This document shows, one piece after another, positions 19,181 through 28,211 of a DNA stretch of 59,464 nt (positions are counted from its first letter, which is position 1; every line of letters starts with the position of its first letter). Origin of the DNA: Planctomycetota bacterium (GTDB taxonomy: Bacteria; Planctomycetota; UBA8742; UBA2392); assembly GCA_019912315.1 (NCBI GenBank), contig JAIOJA010000027.1, positions 1-59,464 on the forward strand. Reading direction: 5' to 3'. Under the pieces are notes generated by a model. That model was given only the letters and a program-made list of their open reading frames with translations, was not told the DNA's origin and did not search any database. The translations under genes and the position numbers were made by a program.

Positions 19181-20011
19181 GTGGACCTGCAGCTCAAGGG
19201 CAAAACCGTTTTCATCACCGGCGCATCCGGCGGCATCGGGCGCGCGCTGGCCCGCGCATTCGCCGACGAAGGCTGCAACCTGGCGCTGCACGCAAACAGC
19301 AACCTGGAATGGCTGCGCCAGTTCATTTCGGGGCAAGCCTGGCACGACCGTACCATCGCCGTACAGGCGGATATCACGGACGCGGAATCCATCCAGCAAG
19401 CCATGGACGCCGGCGTCGCGCGATTCGGCAAGGTTGACGTCTGTGTTGCCAACGCCGGAAAGTGGCCAATGCCCGATGAGTTGCTGAGCGAAATGCCCGT
19501 TGAGCGCTTCGCCGACACGATCGCCGTCAACCTGCTCGGCGCGGCCTTCACCGCGCGCGCATTCATGCGACAGATTACGCCCGCGTTGCAGGGCGCCGCG
19601 CTGACATTCATCGGCAGCACGGCCGGGCGATTCGGCGAAGCCATGCACAGCGACTACTCGGCGGGCAAGGCCGGTCTGCTGGGGCTTGTGCGGTCCCTCA
19701 AGAACGAAGTGGTGCGGCTTGACCCGTTCGCGCGCGTGAACATGGTTGAGCCCGGCTGGACAGTCACCGAAATGGCGCGCGAGGCGTTAAGCACGCCCGG
19801 CAAGCTCACCCACATCGCTAAGACCGCCAGCCTGCGTCAACTCGCCCGCGCCGTGGATATCGCCCGCGCGGTGGTAATGCTCAGCAGCCCCGCCGCCTCG
19901 CGGCATATCACGGGCGAAGTCATCACCGTGGCCGGGGGCATGGAAGGGCGCACACTGTGGCAACCCGACCAGATTGACGAAGAAGCAATCCGTCGGCGCG
20001 TGAACGAATGA
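19181..20011 (+). CDS. short-chain dehydrogenase/reductase
   Basis: 276 residues starting with GTG directly after the sugar dehydrogenase stop (TAG-C-GTG), with GAGGAAG upstream. Rossmann loop TGASGGIG (13-20), NAG at 91-93, and the catalytic set Ser146, Tyr159, Lys163 (YSAGK). The C-terminus carries SSPAASRHITGEVITVAGGME, standard for classical SDRs of the FabG group. NADP or NAD preference is not clear. Overlaps mutY by 4 nt (ATGA). The substrate cannot be assigned. Confidence 0.92.
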   Translation: MDLQLKGKTVFITGASGGIGRALARAFADEGCNLALHANSNLEWLRQFISGQAWHDRTIAVQADITDAESIQQAMDAGVARFGKVDVCVANAGKWPMPDELLSEMPVERFADTIAVNLLGAAFTARAFMRQITPALQGAALTFIGSTAGRFGEAMHSDYSAGKAGLLGLVRSLKNEVVRLDPFARVNMVEPGWTVTEMAREALSTPGKLTHIAKTASLRQLARAVDIARAVVMLSSPAASRHITGEVITVAGGMEGRTLWQPDQIDEEAIRRRVNE

Positions 20012-21066
20012 GCCCCGCGTTCCGGAAGGCACTGGCAGACTGGTACCGGCGGCACGCAAGAGACCTGCCCTGGCGACATGACGCAAACCCCTACCGTGTC
20101 TGGGTCAGCGAGATCATGCTTCAACAGACGCGGGTAGAGGCCGTCCGCGAACACTTCACGCGATTTGTAAAACGCTTCCCGACCGTGCGTAGTTTGGCGG
20201 ACGCGGACGAAGAGGACGTGCTGCAGGCCTGGTCCGGGCTTGGTTACTATCGGCGCGCCCGGATGCTTCATGCCGCCGCCAAGCTGGTCGTGGGGCGCCA
20301 CGAGGGGCGAATCCCCGGCACGCGCGCGGACGTGCTGGCATTGCCCGGCGTCGGCGCGTACACCGCGGGCGCGATCTTGAGCATCGCGTTCAACCGCCCC
20401 GAGCCGATTGTGGACGGCAATGTCGAGCGTGTATTCGCACGGCTGTACGCGCTCGATGATGACGTGAAGTCAAAGTCCGCCCGCGCATGGCTGTGGCGGA
20501 CCGCGGGCGAGTACATTGAAGGCGGCGCCCGCGAGGGTCACAGCCCTGGCGTGTTGAACCAGGGGCTGATGGAACTTGGGGCCGTCATCTGCAAACCGGC
20601 GCCGGACTGCCCCGCGTGCCCCGTGCGGCGCTGGTGCAAGGGGAACATGCGGGGCAACGCCGCGCTCTTACCCATCCGGCCGGCGCGCCCCGGAATGAAG
20701 ACCCGACGCTATCTGTTCGCTGCCGTGCGCGATGCAGATGACCGCGTGCTCATGGTGCGACGCGAACAGAACGATCGCGGCAGCCTTCTGCCGGCCGGCA
20801 TGTGGGAGCTGCCCCACACGGAATGGCGCGGCACGAAACCCGACGCCTGGCGGTCGATCGAACAGGCCCACGGTCTGCAATTGCGGCCCTGCGCCCGCGT
20901 CACCAACCGCAAACACACCATCATGGGCTACCGACTGACGCTCGCCGTGCAGCCCTGCGCGGGTGATGCGGTTGAAACCGCGAATCGGCGCTGGTTCACG
21001 ACGCAGGAGGCATCCAACGGGGCGATCGCTTCCGCCACGCGCAAGCTGCTGGTGTGCCTGACTTGA
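20008..21066 (+). CDS. mutY: A/G-specific adenine DNA glycosylase
   Basis: 352 residues. Removes adenine mispaired with 8-oxoguanine. Glu35 before MLQQTRV (37-43), the helix-hairpin-helix LPGVGAYTAGAI and the catalytic Asp136 in VDGNVERV are in place. The iron-sulfur site is Cys195, Cys201, Cys204 and Cys210, i.e. C-x5-C-x2-C-x5-C; the first gap is one residue shorter than the classic x6. The C-terminal NUDIX-like 8-oxoG-recognition domain runs from about residue 230 (FAAVRDADDRVLMVRRE) to the end. Starts in an ATGA overlap with the SDR. Confidence 0.95.
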   Translation: MSPAFRKALADWYRRHARDLPWRHDANPYRVWVSEIMLQQTRVEAVREHFTRFVKRFPTVRSLADADEEDVLQAWSGLGYYRRARMLHAAAKLVVGRHEGRIPGTRADVLALPGVGAYTAGAILSIAFNRPEPIVDGNVERVFARLYALDDDVKSKSARAWLWRTAGEYIEGGAREGHSPGVLNQGLMELGAVICKPAPDCPACPVRRWCKGNMRGNAALLPIRPARPGMKTRRYLFAAVRDADDRVLMVRREQNDRGSLLPAGMWELPHTEWRGTKPDAWRSIEQAHGLQLRPCARVTNRKHTIMGYRLTLAVQPCAGDAVETANRRWFTTQEASNGAIASATRKLLVCLT

Positions 21067-21264
21067 CCGTGGCAGAGCGCCGGCGCGGGCCGCCACGGGA
21101 CTTGCCGGTCCGGGCGGCGAGGCTAACATGACTCGACTCACTTTGCGGAAAAGACCTGCGGGGCAGACCATCCCGGGTTATTTGCTATAAACCGCGCGCC
21201 TGATCGCCGGGCCGGAAGAGTCGGATGCGTATGCGCTCTTCCCCGTTGGCCGCGCGGAGCATTT

Positions 21265-23016
21265 ATGGAGATCAAAAACGGCATCCCGGTGTCCCCGGGC
21301 GTCGCCATCGCGCCCGCGTTGGTGCTGGATTCGGAATCTTTCCGGATACCGCGCCGGTTTATCCGCAAAGACGAAGTAGAGACGGAACTCAAGCGCTTTG
21401 AGCTTGCCCGCTCGCGCGCGCTGGGCGAGATCTCGGACATTCGCGACAGCGTGCACTCCGTCGCCAAAGAGGAAGTGGGTCTGATCTTTGACGCGCACAT
21501 GCGCATGCTGGAAGACCCGCTGATCACCAAAGAGATTCCCGAGAAGATCAAGACCAAGCGCTACACCCCTGAGTACGCGGTGAGCCGCGTGTTCAAGAAG
21601 ATCGTCAAGCCCATCAAAGAGCTCAACGACGCCTACTTCATCCAGCGCGTCAACGATTTCTATGACATCCAGAAGCGCCTGCTGCGGAACCTGCTGGGCC
21701 AAAGGGCCCACGACCTGAGCAAGCTCGACCGCAAAGTCGTTGTCGTGGCGCACGACCTGACACCAAGCCAGACCGCGACGCTGGACAAGAAGATGGTGGC
21801 CGGCTTCATCACTGATGTCGGCGGCGCCACCAGCCACACCGCGATCCTGGCCAACGCGCTCGGTATACCCGCGGTTGTTGGGCTTGGCACCATCAGCGGC
21901 GACATCAGCGGCGGCGACGTGATGATCGTCGACGGCAAATCCGGGCGTGTGATCATCAACCCCGACGACGCGACGCGCGCAAAGTACGAGGCGCGCGGGC
22001 AGGGCTACCTCGATCGCGAAAAGCGCATGTACGAGGCCGCCGCCAAGGCCGAGCGCACCACCAAAGACGGCGAGAACGTCAACCTGTACGCGAACATTGA
22101 ATGGGACGACGAAATCGAGCTGGCCCTGAGACTTGGTGCCGATGGCGTCGGGCTGTTCCGCACCGAGTTCATCTACAGCAAGTTCGGCGCGCACCCGACC
22201 GAAGAGCAGCACTTTGAAATCTACAAACGCGCCCACGCTGCGCTTCAGGGCAAGACGCTGACTCTGCGTACGATGGATTTCGGCGCCGACAAGTTCGCCA
22301 GCGAAGTCGGGCTCGAGAAGGAAGAGAACCCGTTTCTCGGTTGTCGCAGCATTCGTCTCAGTTTGCGCGAGCCGCACCTGCTGATCACCCAGGTTCGCGC
22401 GGCCTTGCGCGCGGCTTTGCTCGGGCCGACTCGTCTGATGCTGCCCATGGTCGGAAGTGTTGAAGAGTTCCGCGCCGGCAAGCTGATCGTGGACAACGTG
22501 AAAGCAGACCTTGACCGCGAGGGCATTGCATATCGCAAAGACGTGCCCCTCGGGATGATGGTCGAGGTGCCGAGCGCCGCGTTGACGATCGACAGCTTTG
22601 TCGAGGAATCAGACTTCTTCAGCATCGGCACGAACGACCTGGTGCAGTACACTCTCGCGGTCGACCGCAACAACCAGTACGTCGCCAACCTGTTCAAACA
22701 CACCAGCCCGGCGGTTCTGCGTCTGATCAAGATGGTGATCGATAACGCGATTGCGAACAACAAGCCCGTCAGCGTCTGCGGTGAGATGGCCGGCGAGGCG
22801 CGCTACGCGGTGATTCTGCTCGGCTTTGGTCTGCGCGACTTCAGCGTCGGCCCGACTTCGATGCCGGAATTGAGGACTTTGATGAGCCGCGTGACCGTTG
22901 AGGAAGCTAAGAAACTGGCGGACAAGGCCATGTCGCTCAGCAGCGCGGACGAAATCACCGACCTGCTGGAAGCGGAAGTCGAGCGCCTGCTGCCCAGTGA
23001 GGAATTCGGAGAATAA
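21265..23016 (+). CDS. ptsI: phosphoenolpyruvate-protein phosphotransferase (PTS enzyme I)
   Basis: 583 residues, typical length. Transfers phosphate from PEP to HPr. The phosphorylated His191 lies in GGATSHTAILA; the PEP-binding barrel has LFRTEFIY, LRTMDFGADK, GTNDLVQYTLAVDRNN and VCGEMAGE with the catalytic Cys. GGAG 5 nt upstream fixes the ATG. No ptsH, hprK or EII gene is in the window, although 198 bp precede it. In genomes with few sugar PTS components such an EI often serves regulation; that is inference here. Confidence 0.96.
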   Translation: MEIKNGIPVSPGVAIAPALVLDSESFRIPRRFIRKDEVETELKRFELARSRALGEISDIRDSVHSVAKEEVGLIFDAHMRMLEDPLITKEIPEKIKTKRYTPEYAVSRVFKKIVKPIKELNDAYFIQRVNDFYDIQKRLLRNLLGQRAHDLSKLDRKVVVVAHDLTPSQTATLDKKMVAGFITDVGGATSHTAILANALGIPAVVGLGTISGDISGGDVMIVDGKSGRVIINPDDATRAKYEARGQGYLDREKRMYEAAAKAERTTKDGENVNLYANIEWDDEIELALRLGADGVGLFRTEFIYSKFGAHPTEEQHFEIYKRAHAALQGKTLTLRTMDFGADKFASEVGLEKEENPFLGCRSIRLSLREPHLLITQVRAALRAALLGPTRLMLPMVGSVEEFRAGKLIVDNVKADLDREGIAYRKDVPLGMMVEVPSAALTIDSFVEESDFFSIGTNDLVQYTLAVDRNNQYVANLFKHTSPAVLRLIKMVIDNAIANNKPVSVCGEMAGEARYAVILLGFGLRDFSVGPTSMPELRTLMSRVTVEEAKKLADKAMSLSSADEITDLLEAEVERLLPSEEFGE

Positions 23017-23033
23017 CGACAGGGATTGAGTTG

Positions 23034-25766
23034 ATGCAAATTATGAAGCGGTTTGGACTCGTTGTGGCGCTGCTGCTGGCACCCGTTTTTGTCATCGCAC
23101 AGGATCCGCAGCCCCAGCCACAACCGGAGCCATTGCCCGAACTGCCCGCGGCGCCCTACGTGCGCGAACACGCCGACGCCCTGAAAAAACACATTGCGTC
23201 CGCAAAGCAGGACATCGCGTCAGCTGAACTGGAGGTAACCCGCGCGCAGGCCGCGTCCGCTGAAGAGGGCCTCACGCCCGAGGAAAAGGGGAAGCGTGAC
23301 GAAGCCTTGCAGCAGGCCGAAGCGCGCGTCGTCACTCTGAACGGGCAACTCGATGCCCTGCAAGTCGCGCTCAAGCAGGCCGACACCGGCCCGACTACAG
23401 AGCAGTTGACCGCCCGGCAGGAGTACGACCGCCTGTACGCCCTCACGGAACAGGTGAGGAAAGATCTGACCCTGCTCGAGATCAAGACCGACGATTCCGG
23501 ACAGACAACGCAGCCCGAAGGGGACTACGCCAAGGCAGTGCGCCTGGCGGAAGAAGAACAGGAGCGCATCCGTACGATGGCAGCCAAGGCGCAGGACTTC
23601 GAGTTCGCGAAAAGCCGTGTGTACGAGAAGCTGTCGGACCTTGAGAAGGTCGAATACGAGATCCGCTGGGCAACGCAGCGCTTCCAATTGTCCGTCGATG
23701 CGTACGACCACATGGCGGACACGCTGTTCGGCGCCTACAAAAGCTATGAAATGCGCGCGTTTGGGGGCATGAAAGCCGCGACGGATGCACAGGCCGCCTG
23801 GAAGAAGGTCGCGGGCACTCCCGCCGAGTCACTTGACCTGGACGGGCAGCCACGCGACGAGAAACGACTGAAATCGCTGCGTGAAGAAATCGACAAGTTA
23901 AGGGGCGGGCGCGTCGGTGAGAGCCGTGGACCCTTCTGGATTCGGGCCTTCGAAGGGCGCCTGCAGGAAGTCCAGCGAGAGATCGACGATCGCGAAAACT
24001 ACCTGGAACGCCTTGAGCAGGACGCCGAAAAACTGAAGGCGATCCTCGCCGAGAACGGCAGCAAAGCCGCGCCCCCGGAACCCGAAGAGGGCGCCACTCC
24101 GGTCAGCGAGCCCGAGGAATATCAGAAACTCGGCGAGAAGATCGACGAGTTCGAAACCAAGCTGAAGGAAAACCGCCTGGAGATCGAACGCCTTCAAAAG
24201 GAGCGCGTCGATCTCGAAACCCAGCTCGCAGCCAAGCAGCAGGTTGAAGAAGAGGTCGCCGACATCGCGGAGAAAACGCAACTCGAAATCGACGCGATTG
24301 TCTGGCAGTTCACCAAGGCCGCAGTTGGCGAAGCAAAGCCGCCCAAACCAGAGTATGAAGTACCGACATACTACGAGCGCCCGCGCGGACTGATCTTCAC
24401 CTTGCGCGAGCGCCTGAAAGCGGAAAACGAACGCCTGGGCGCCGCCAAGCGGGACTCGCGCCAGGTGCAGACCCAGATGGAAATTGTCGATCGTCGCATC
24501 GTTTCGCTGAACGAACGCAACCAAGAGATCGAGACGATGCTCCTGCCCGAAACCCGGGAGCGCTATTACGAAGAAATCGGCAAGACAATCGGCGTCCGCG
24601 CGCTCAAGGTCGTCGGCGTATTGCTGGTGGCTTGGTTCATTCTGTTCCTGATTCGCAAGATCGGCGAGCCGCTTATCGAGGGCATCGTCAAGCGGGCCGA
24701 CAAGAAGAAGGGCTTCAGTGCCGACGAGCAGCAGCGCGCCCGCACACTCATGACCGTGTTCATGACCACGGCACGCGTGGTCGTCTACATCACCGCCATC
24801 ATGTTCGCGATTGCCCAATTTGACGTCGATTACGGCCCGCTCCTGGTCGCCGCCGGCGGCGTGTCCCTGGCCGTCGGTTTCGGTGCCCAGACGCTGGTCA
24901 AAGACTTTTTCGCCGGCTTCTTCATCCTATTGGAAGGCCAGTTCAGCATCGGCGACGTAATTGAGATCAACGGCAAGACCGGCACCGTTGAGAATCTGGG
25001 CCTTCGCACTACCGTCATTCGCTCGCTCAACGGCGACGTGCACACTATTCCGAACGGTGAAATCAGCGTTACGACCAACCAGACCAAGCTGTGGTCGCGT
25101 TCCGTCATCGACATTGGCATAGGCTACGAAGAGAACGCGGACGAAGTGGGGCAGGTTCTTGAGGCGGTTGCGAAGGAAATGCGCGAAGTAGAGCCCTGGG
25201 ACAAGAAGGTGCTGGACGCGATCTACATGGGCGTTGCCGCGCTGGGTGATAGCTCGGTGAATCTGCGCATGCTGCTGAAGACTCGCGCCGGTGAGCAGTG
25301 GGGTGCAGCTCGCGAGTTCAACCGCCGGGTGAAGGCCAAGTTCGACGAGCTTGGCATCGAGATTCCCTGGCCCCAGCGCGTCATCAGCTACAAGTCCGAC
25401 ACGGACGAAAAGACACAGGCCCAGGAAGACCGCAAGAAGCGCGCGAACCTGCTGCGCTACGTCCGCAAGATGCGCGGCGAAGTCACTGAGGAAGAAGCAG
25501 AACTCGCGAAGCTCAGCGTCGAGGAACGCGACCGCGCGGAAACCATGGCTAATCACGAGGCCGGCATGGCGCAGGAAAAGTCCAAGGACGGCGGCGCGAG
25601 CGAGCCCGCTGCGAAGGTCGGCGAGGCTGCAGAAGAGGACCACAGCATCAGCGACGCGGAGAAGTTCGCCAAGAAACTGGCGACCAGGCAAATCAACAAG
25701 GACGAATCGGAGCAGGCAGCAGTGGACGGCACCAAGCCCGCTGCACCGGACGAAGACAAGAAGTAG
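23034..25766 (+). CDS. large MscS-family mechanosensitive channel with coiled-coil periplasmic domain
   Basis: 910 residues from the ATG at 23034 (TTG at 23031 is less likely). A signal peptide (MKRFGLVVALLLAPVFVIAQ) precedes a Pro/Gln linker and about 450 residues of charged coiled coil presumed to lie in the periplasm, as in MscK/YbdG-like giants. Three helices follow (near 525, 580 and 610); the pore helix GGVSLAVGFGAQTLVKDFFAGF and the MscS beta domain (GDVIEINGKTGTVENLGLRTTVIRSLNGDVHTIPNGEI) are unmistakable. The last 130 residues are a Glu/Lys/Ala-rich tail. Releases osmolytes on hypo-osmotic shock. It is 18 bp after ptsI, so they may be co-transcribed. Confidence 0.93.
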   Translation: MQIMKRFGLVVALLLAPVFVIAQDPQPQPQPEPLPELPAAPYVREHADALKKHIASAKQDIASAELEVTRAQAASAEEGLTPEEKGKRDEALQQAEARVVTLNGQLDALQVALKQADTGPTTEQLTARQEYDRLYALTEQVRKDLTLLEIKTDDSGQTTQPEGDYAKAVRLAEEEQERIRTMAAKAQDFEFAKSRVYEKLSDLEKVEYEIRWATQRFQLSVDAYDHMADTLFGAYKSYEMRAFGGMKAATDAQAAWKKVAGTPAESLDLDGQPRDEKRLKSLREEIDKLRGGRVGESRGPFWIRAFEGRLQEVQREIDDRENYLERLEQDAEKLKAILAENGSKAAPPEPEEGATPVSEPEEYQKLGEKIDEFETKLKENRLEIERLQKERVDLETQLAAKQQVEEEVADIAEKTQLEIDAIVWQFTKAAVGEAKPPKPEYEVPTYYERPRGLIFTLRERLKAENERLGAAKRDSRQVQTQMEIVDRRIVSLNERNQEIETMLLPETRERYYEEIGKTIGVRALKVVGVLLVAWFILFLIRKIGEPLIEGIVKRADKKKGFSADEQQRARTLMTVFMTTARVVVYITAIMFAIAQFDVDYGPLLVAAGGVSLAVGFGAQTLVKDFFAGFFILLEGQFSIGDVIEINGKTGTVENLGLRTTVIRSLNGDVHTIPNGEISVTTNQTKLWSRSVIDIGIGYEENADEVGQVLEAVAKEMREVEPWDKKVLDAIYMGVAALGDSSVNLRMLLKTRAGEQWGAAREFNRRVKAKFDELGIEIPWPQRVISYKSDTDEKTQAQEDRKKRANLLRYVRKMRGEVTEEEAELAKLSVEERDRAETMANHEAGMAQEKSKDGGASEPAAKVGEAAEEDHSISDAEKFAKKLATRQINKDESEQAAVDGTKPAAPDEDKK

Positions 25767-25860
25767 ATGGTCCGCAGGTTTGACGCGGGGGCGGGCGCAT
25801 CGGATCATAGAAGGGTCGCGGGAACTGGCGTAAAAACGGCAACTCGCCGCAGAGGACTGC

Positions 25861-28134
25861 ATGGAACGTCCGAAGATCAGCGAAGCATCGATTACCGACT
25901 TCATCGTCGAGCGCAACCGTAGTCAGTTTGAGCAGATTTCCTGGGAGGGCAGCTACCTCGACTACCTGAATCGCGTCTGCGAGGACCCCTACAAGCACAC
26001 CCGCACCACCTACCAGCTGACCTTCGACATGATCCAGCACTTCGGGTCCGAAGCCTTCGAGGACAGCGGTGAGCAGGTCCGGCGCTACAAGCTGTTTGAC
26101 GATCCCTTCAATAACGGCAAGAACGCTATTTACGGGCTGGAGCGCACCATCAGCAAGCTCGTCAAGTACATCCGCGCCGGCGCCCGCGAAGAAGGCAAAG
26201 AGCGCATCTTCGTGCTGCACGGCCCGGTCGGCACGGCCAAAACAAGCATCATCGACCTGATGTCGCGCGGGCTGGAAAGCTACACCGGCAGCGACGACGG
26301 CGCGGTCTACAGCTTCGCCTGGCGCTTCGGCAAAGACTTCCACGCCGAGGACGGCGGCAGTCTCGGCTTCGGCGGCGGCAAGCCCGACTACGCCGGAGTC
26401 ACAAACGCGGTGGCCGTGCTGCCCAGCCAGATGCACGAACACCCCCTTCTGCTGATCCCGCGCGGCGCCCGGCGCGATCTGTTGGAGAAGCTGTGGAAGC
26501 AGAACGGGCTGGATGCGCGCTACCCGATCCCGCACAAGATTCTGGAAGGTGAACTCGAATTCAACAGCAAGCAGATCTATTCATTCTTGCTCAGGCGCTA
26601 CAAGGGCGACTGGGTCAAGGTCATGGATCACGTCGTCGTCCAGCGCGTGGTGTTCAGCGAAAGCGGCGGCATCGGCGTCGCGAAGATCCCGCCCGAAGGC
26701 AACGTCGAGACTGCCAGCCAGCCCGTCACCATGGATGAGAACTTCAAGTTCATCGCCAACCTCCTGAACAGCGTCAGCCTGGTGCGCTACTTCGGCAAGT
26801 ACGTGCGCGGCAATCGCGGCATCGTTCACTACAGCGACATCTTCAAAAAGCAGAGCAATTACCTGCAGCACCTGCTGAGCGCAGTCGAAGAACACAAAAT
26901 GGACTTCGGAGAGGTCGGCTGCGACATCGACGTCATGATCCTCGGCACGACAAACCTCGCCGAGTATCAGGCGCTGCGCGGCGACCCTCTAAGCAAGGCC
27001 CTGCGCAGCCGGATGCGCAAGATCGACGTGCCCTACCTGCTGAACTACGTGGACGAGGAAAAAATCTACAACCGCGGGTTGCGCCAGGCCAAGCGCTACC
27101 ACCGCATCGCACCACACTCGACGGAACTCGCCGCTCTGTGGGCGGTCATGTCGCGCCTCGAGAAATCCGACCTGCCCAACGCCAGCGACCTGCCCGAGGA
27201 AGCGCGTAGCGTGCTGGCCAAGCTGAACCCGATGGCCAAGGCGCTTGTGTACTCCGGCGAGTATCCACCCTTTCTCACCAATCGCGAGCGTCAGTTGCTC
27301 ACCCGCGAAGTCCGCAAGCGCCTGCGCAACGAGTTCCCCAGCGAAGGCATGGACGGCATCCCCACGCGCATCCTGCAGAACGTCTTCGCTGACATCTGCG
27401 AAGACGACGCCTCCGAGTGCATCACACCCTTCGCCGTGTTCAAGCTGCTCGACATTGTCGTTGACCAAGGGCCCGTGAACTACGATTTCCTGGCGCGGCA
27501 GCGCGACGACGGCTACCACGACTTCCGCGCGTTCACAGCCGTGCTGCGCCAGCGGTACGACGAAATTATCGCCGGCGAAATTGAAAACAGCATCGTCAAC
27601 GTCAACCCGGGCGACATTGAAAAACGCATCCGGAAATACTTGACGCACGTGACGGCCTACAACCGCAAAGAGAAAATCAAAAGCGAAGTCACCGGCAAGG
27701 ACGTAGAGCCCGATGAATCCATGATGAAGAAGGTCGAAGACCTCATGAACGTCGAAGACTCCGAGCGCGAGTTTTTCCGGTTCAGGATGGTCAGCCGCCT
27801 CACGAATGCCATGACTACCGGCACCCAGAAGCTGAAGCCGGGCACGGCCGAGCCCGTCGGCATCGACCTGCAAAGCACCTACGCGGATCTGTTCAAAGAG
27901 CTGCACCGCAGCCTGTACCGCGAAATGCGCGACCAGGTGAACTGGAGTTCCATCAAGCGCGCCCTTGAGAAATGCAAGTCGCGCGACGAACTTGATAAAC
28001 ACATGAAGAGTCAAGGGGAGTCCGAAGACAGCCCCACGATGAGCCTGGCGGACAATATGGACCGCACATACGGCTACTGCTACGAGTGCGCGAGGCCCAT
28101 CATTCTGTATTTCATAGACAAGCGCCTCGGCTAA
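25861..28134 (+). CDS. prkA: PrkA-family serine protein kinase (AAA-type)
   Basis: 757 residues, about 110 longer than E. coli YeaG. The N-terminal PrkA AAA domain has Walker A GPVGTAKT (121-128), where most members have GSGKS-like ends. MEHPLLLIPRGARRDLL-type, SGGIGVAKIPPEGNVETA and MILGTTNLAEYQALRGDPLSKALRSRMRKIDVPY segments follow, then the C-terminal kinase-like part (ENSIVNVNPGDIEKRIRKYLTHV). Members act in stress, sporulation or nitrogen-starvation responses, usually beside yeaH (DUF444) and spoVR. Neither is next to it here. Acts in the cytoplasm. A heptamer-array hairpin follows the stop. Confidence 0.93.
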   Translation: MERPKISEASITDFIVERNRSQFEQISWEGSYLDYLNRVCEDPYKHTRTTYQLTFDMIQHFGSEAFEDSGEQVRRYKLFDDPFNNGKNAIYGLERTISKLVKYIRAGAREEGKERIFVLHGPVGTAKTSIIDLMSRGLESYTGSDDGAVYSFAWRFGKDFHAEDGGSLGFGGGKPDYAGVTNAVAVLPSQMHEHPLLLIPRGARRDLLEKLWKQNGLDARYPIPHKILEGELEFNSKQIYSFLLRRYKGDWVKVMDHVVVQRVVFSESGGIGVAKIPPEGNVETASQPVTMDENFKFIANLLNSVSLVRYFGKYVRGNRGIVHYSDIFKKQSNYLQHLLSAVEEHKMDFGEVGCDIDVMILGTTNLAEYQALRGDPLSKALRSRMRKIDVPYLLNYVDEEKIYNRGLRQAKRYHRIAPHSTELAALWAVMSRLEKSDLPNASDLPEEARSVLAKLNPMAKALVYSGEYPPFLTNRERQLLTREVRKRLRNEFPSEGMDGIPTRILQNVFADICEDDASECITPFAVFKLLDIVVDQGPVNYDFLARQRDDGYHDFRAFTAVLRQRYDEIIAGEIENSIVNVNPGDIEKRIRKYLTHVTAYNRKEKIKSEVTGKDVEPDESMMKKVEDLMNVEDSEREFFRFRMVSRLTNAMTTGTQKLKPGTAEPVGIDLQSTYADLFKELHRSLYREMRDQVNWSSIKRALEKCKSRDELDKHMKSQGESEDSPTMSLADNMDRTYGYCYECARPIILYFIDKRLG

Positions 28135-28135
28135 G

Positions 28136-28207
28136 CAGGTTTCAGGTGTCGGGTTTCAGGGTCCTGCCGCCGTGCCTCATTCTTTGGACCCTGAAACCTG
28201 AAACCTG
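28136..28207. repeat. inverted array of 7-nt units (TTTCAGG type)
   Basis: The left arm has TTTCAGG, TGTCGGG, TTTCAGG; the right arm has TGAAACC, TGAAACC and a partial TGAAC. An inner perfect 13-bp stem (28152-28164 with 28186-28198) encloses a 21-nt loop, and an outer 11-bp stem (28136-28146 with 28197-28207) can form alternatively. It fills the whole gap between prkA and the next gene, ending 4 nt before its ATG, so it may mask that gene's ribosome-binding site. Confidence 0.8.
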
Positions 28208-28211
28208 AACG

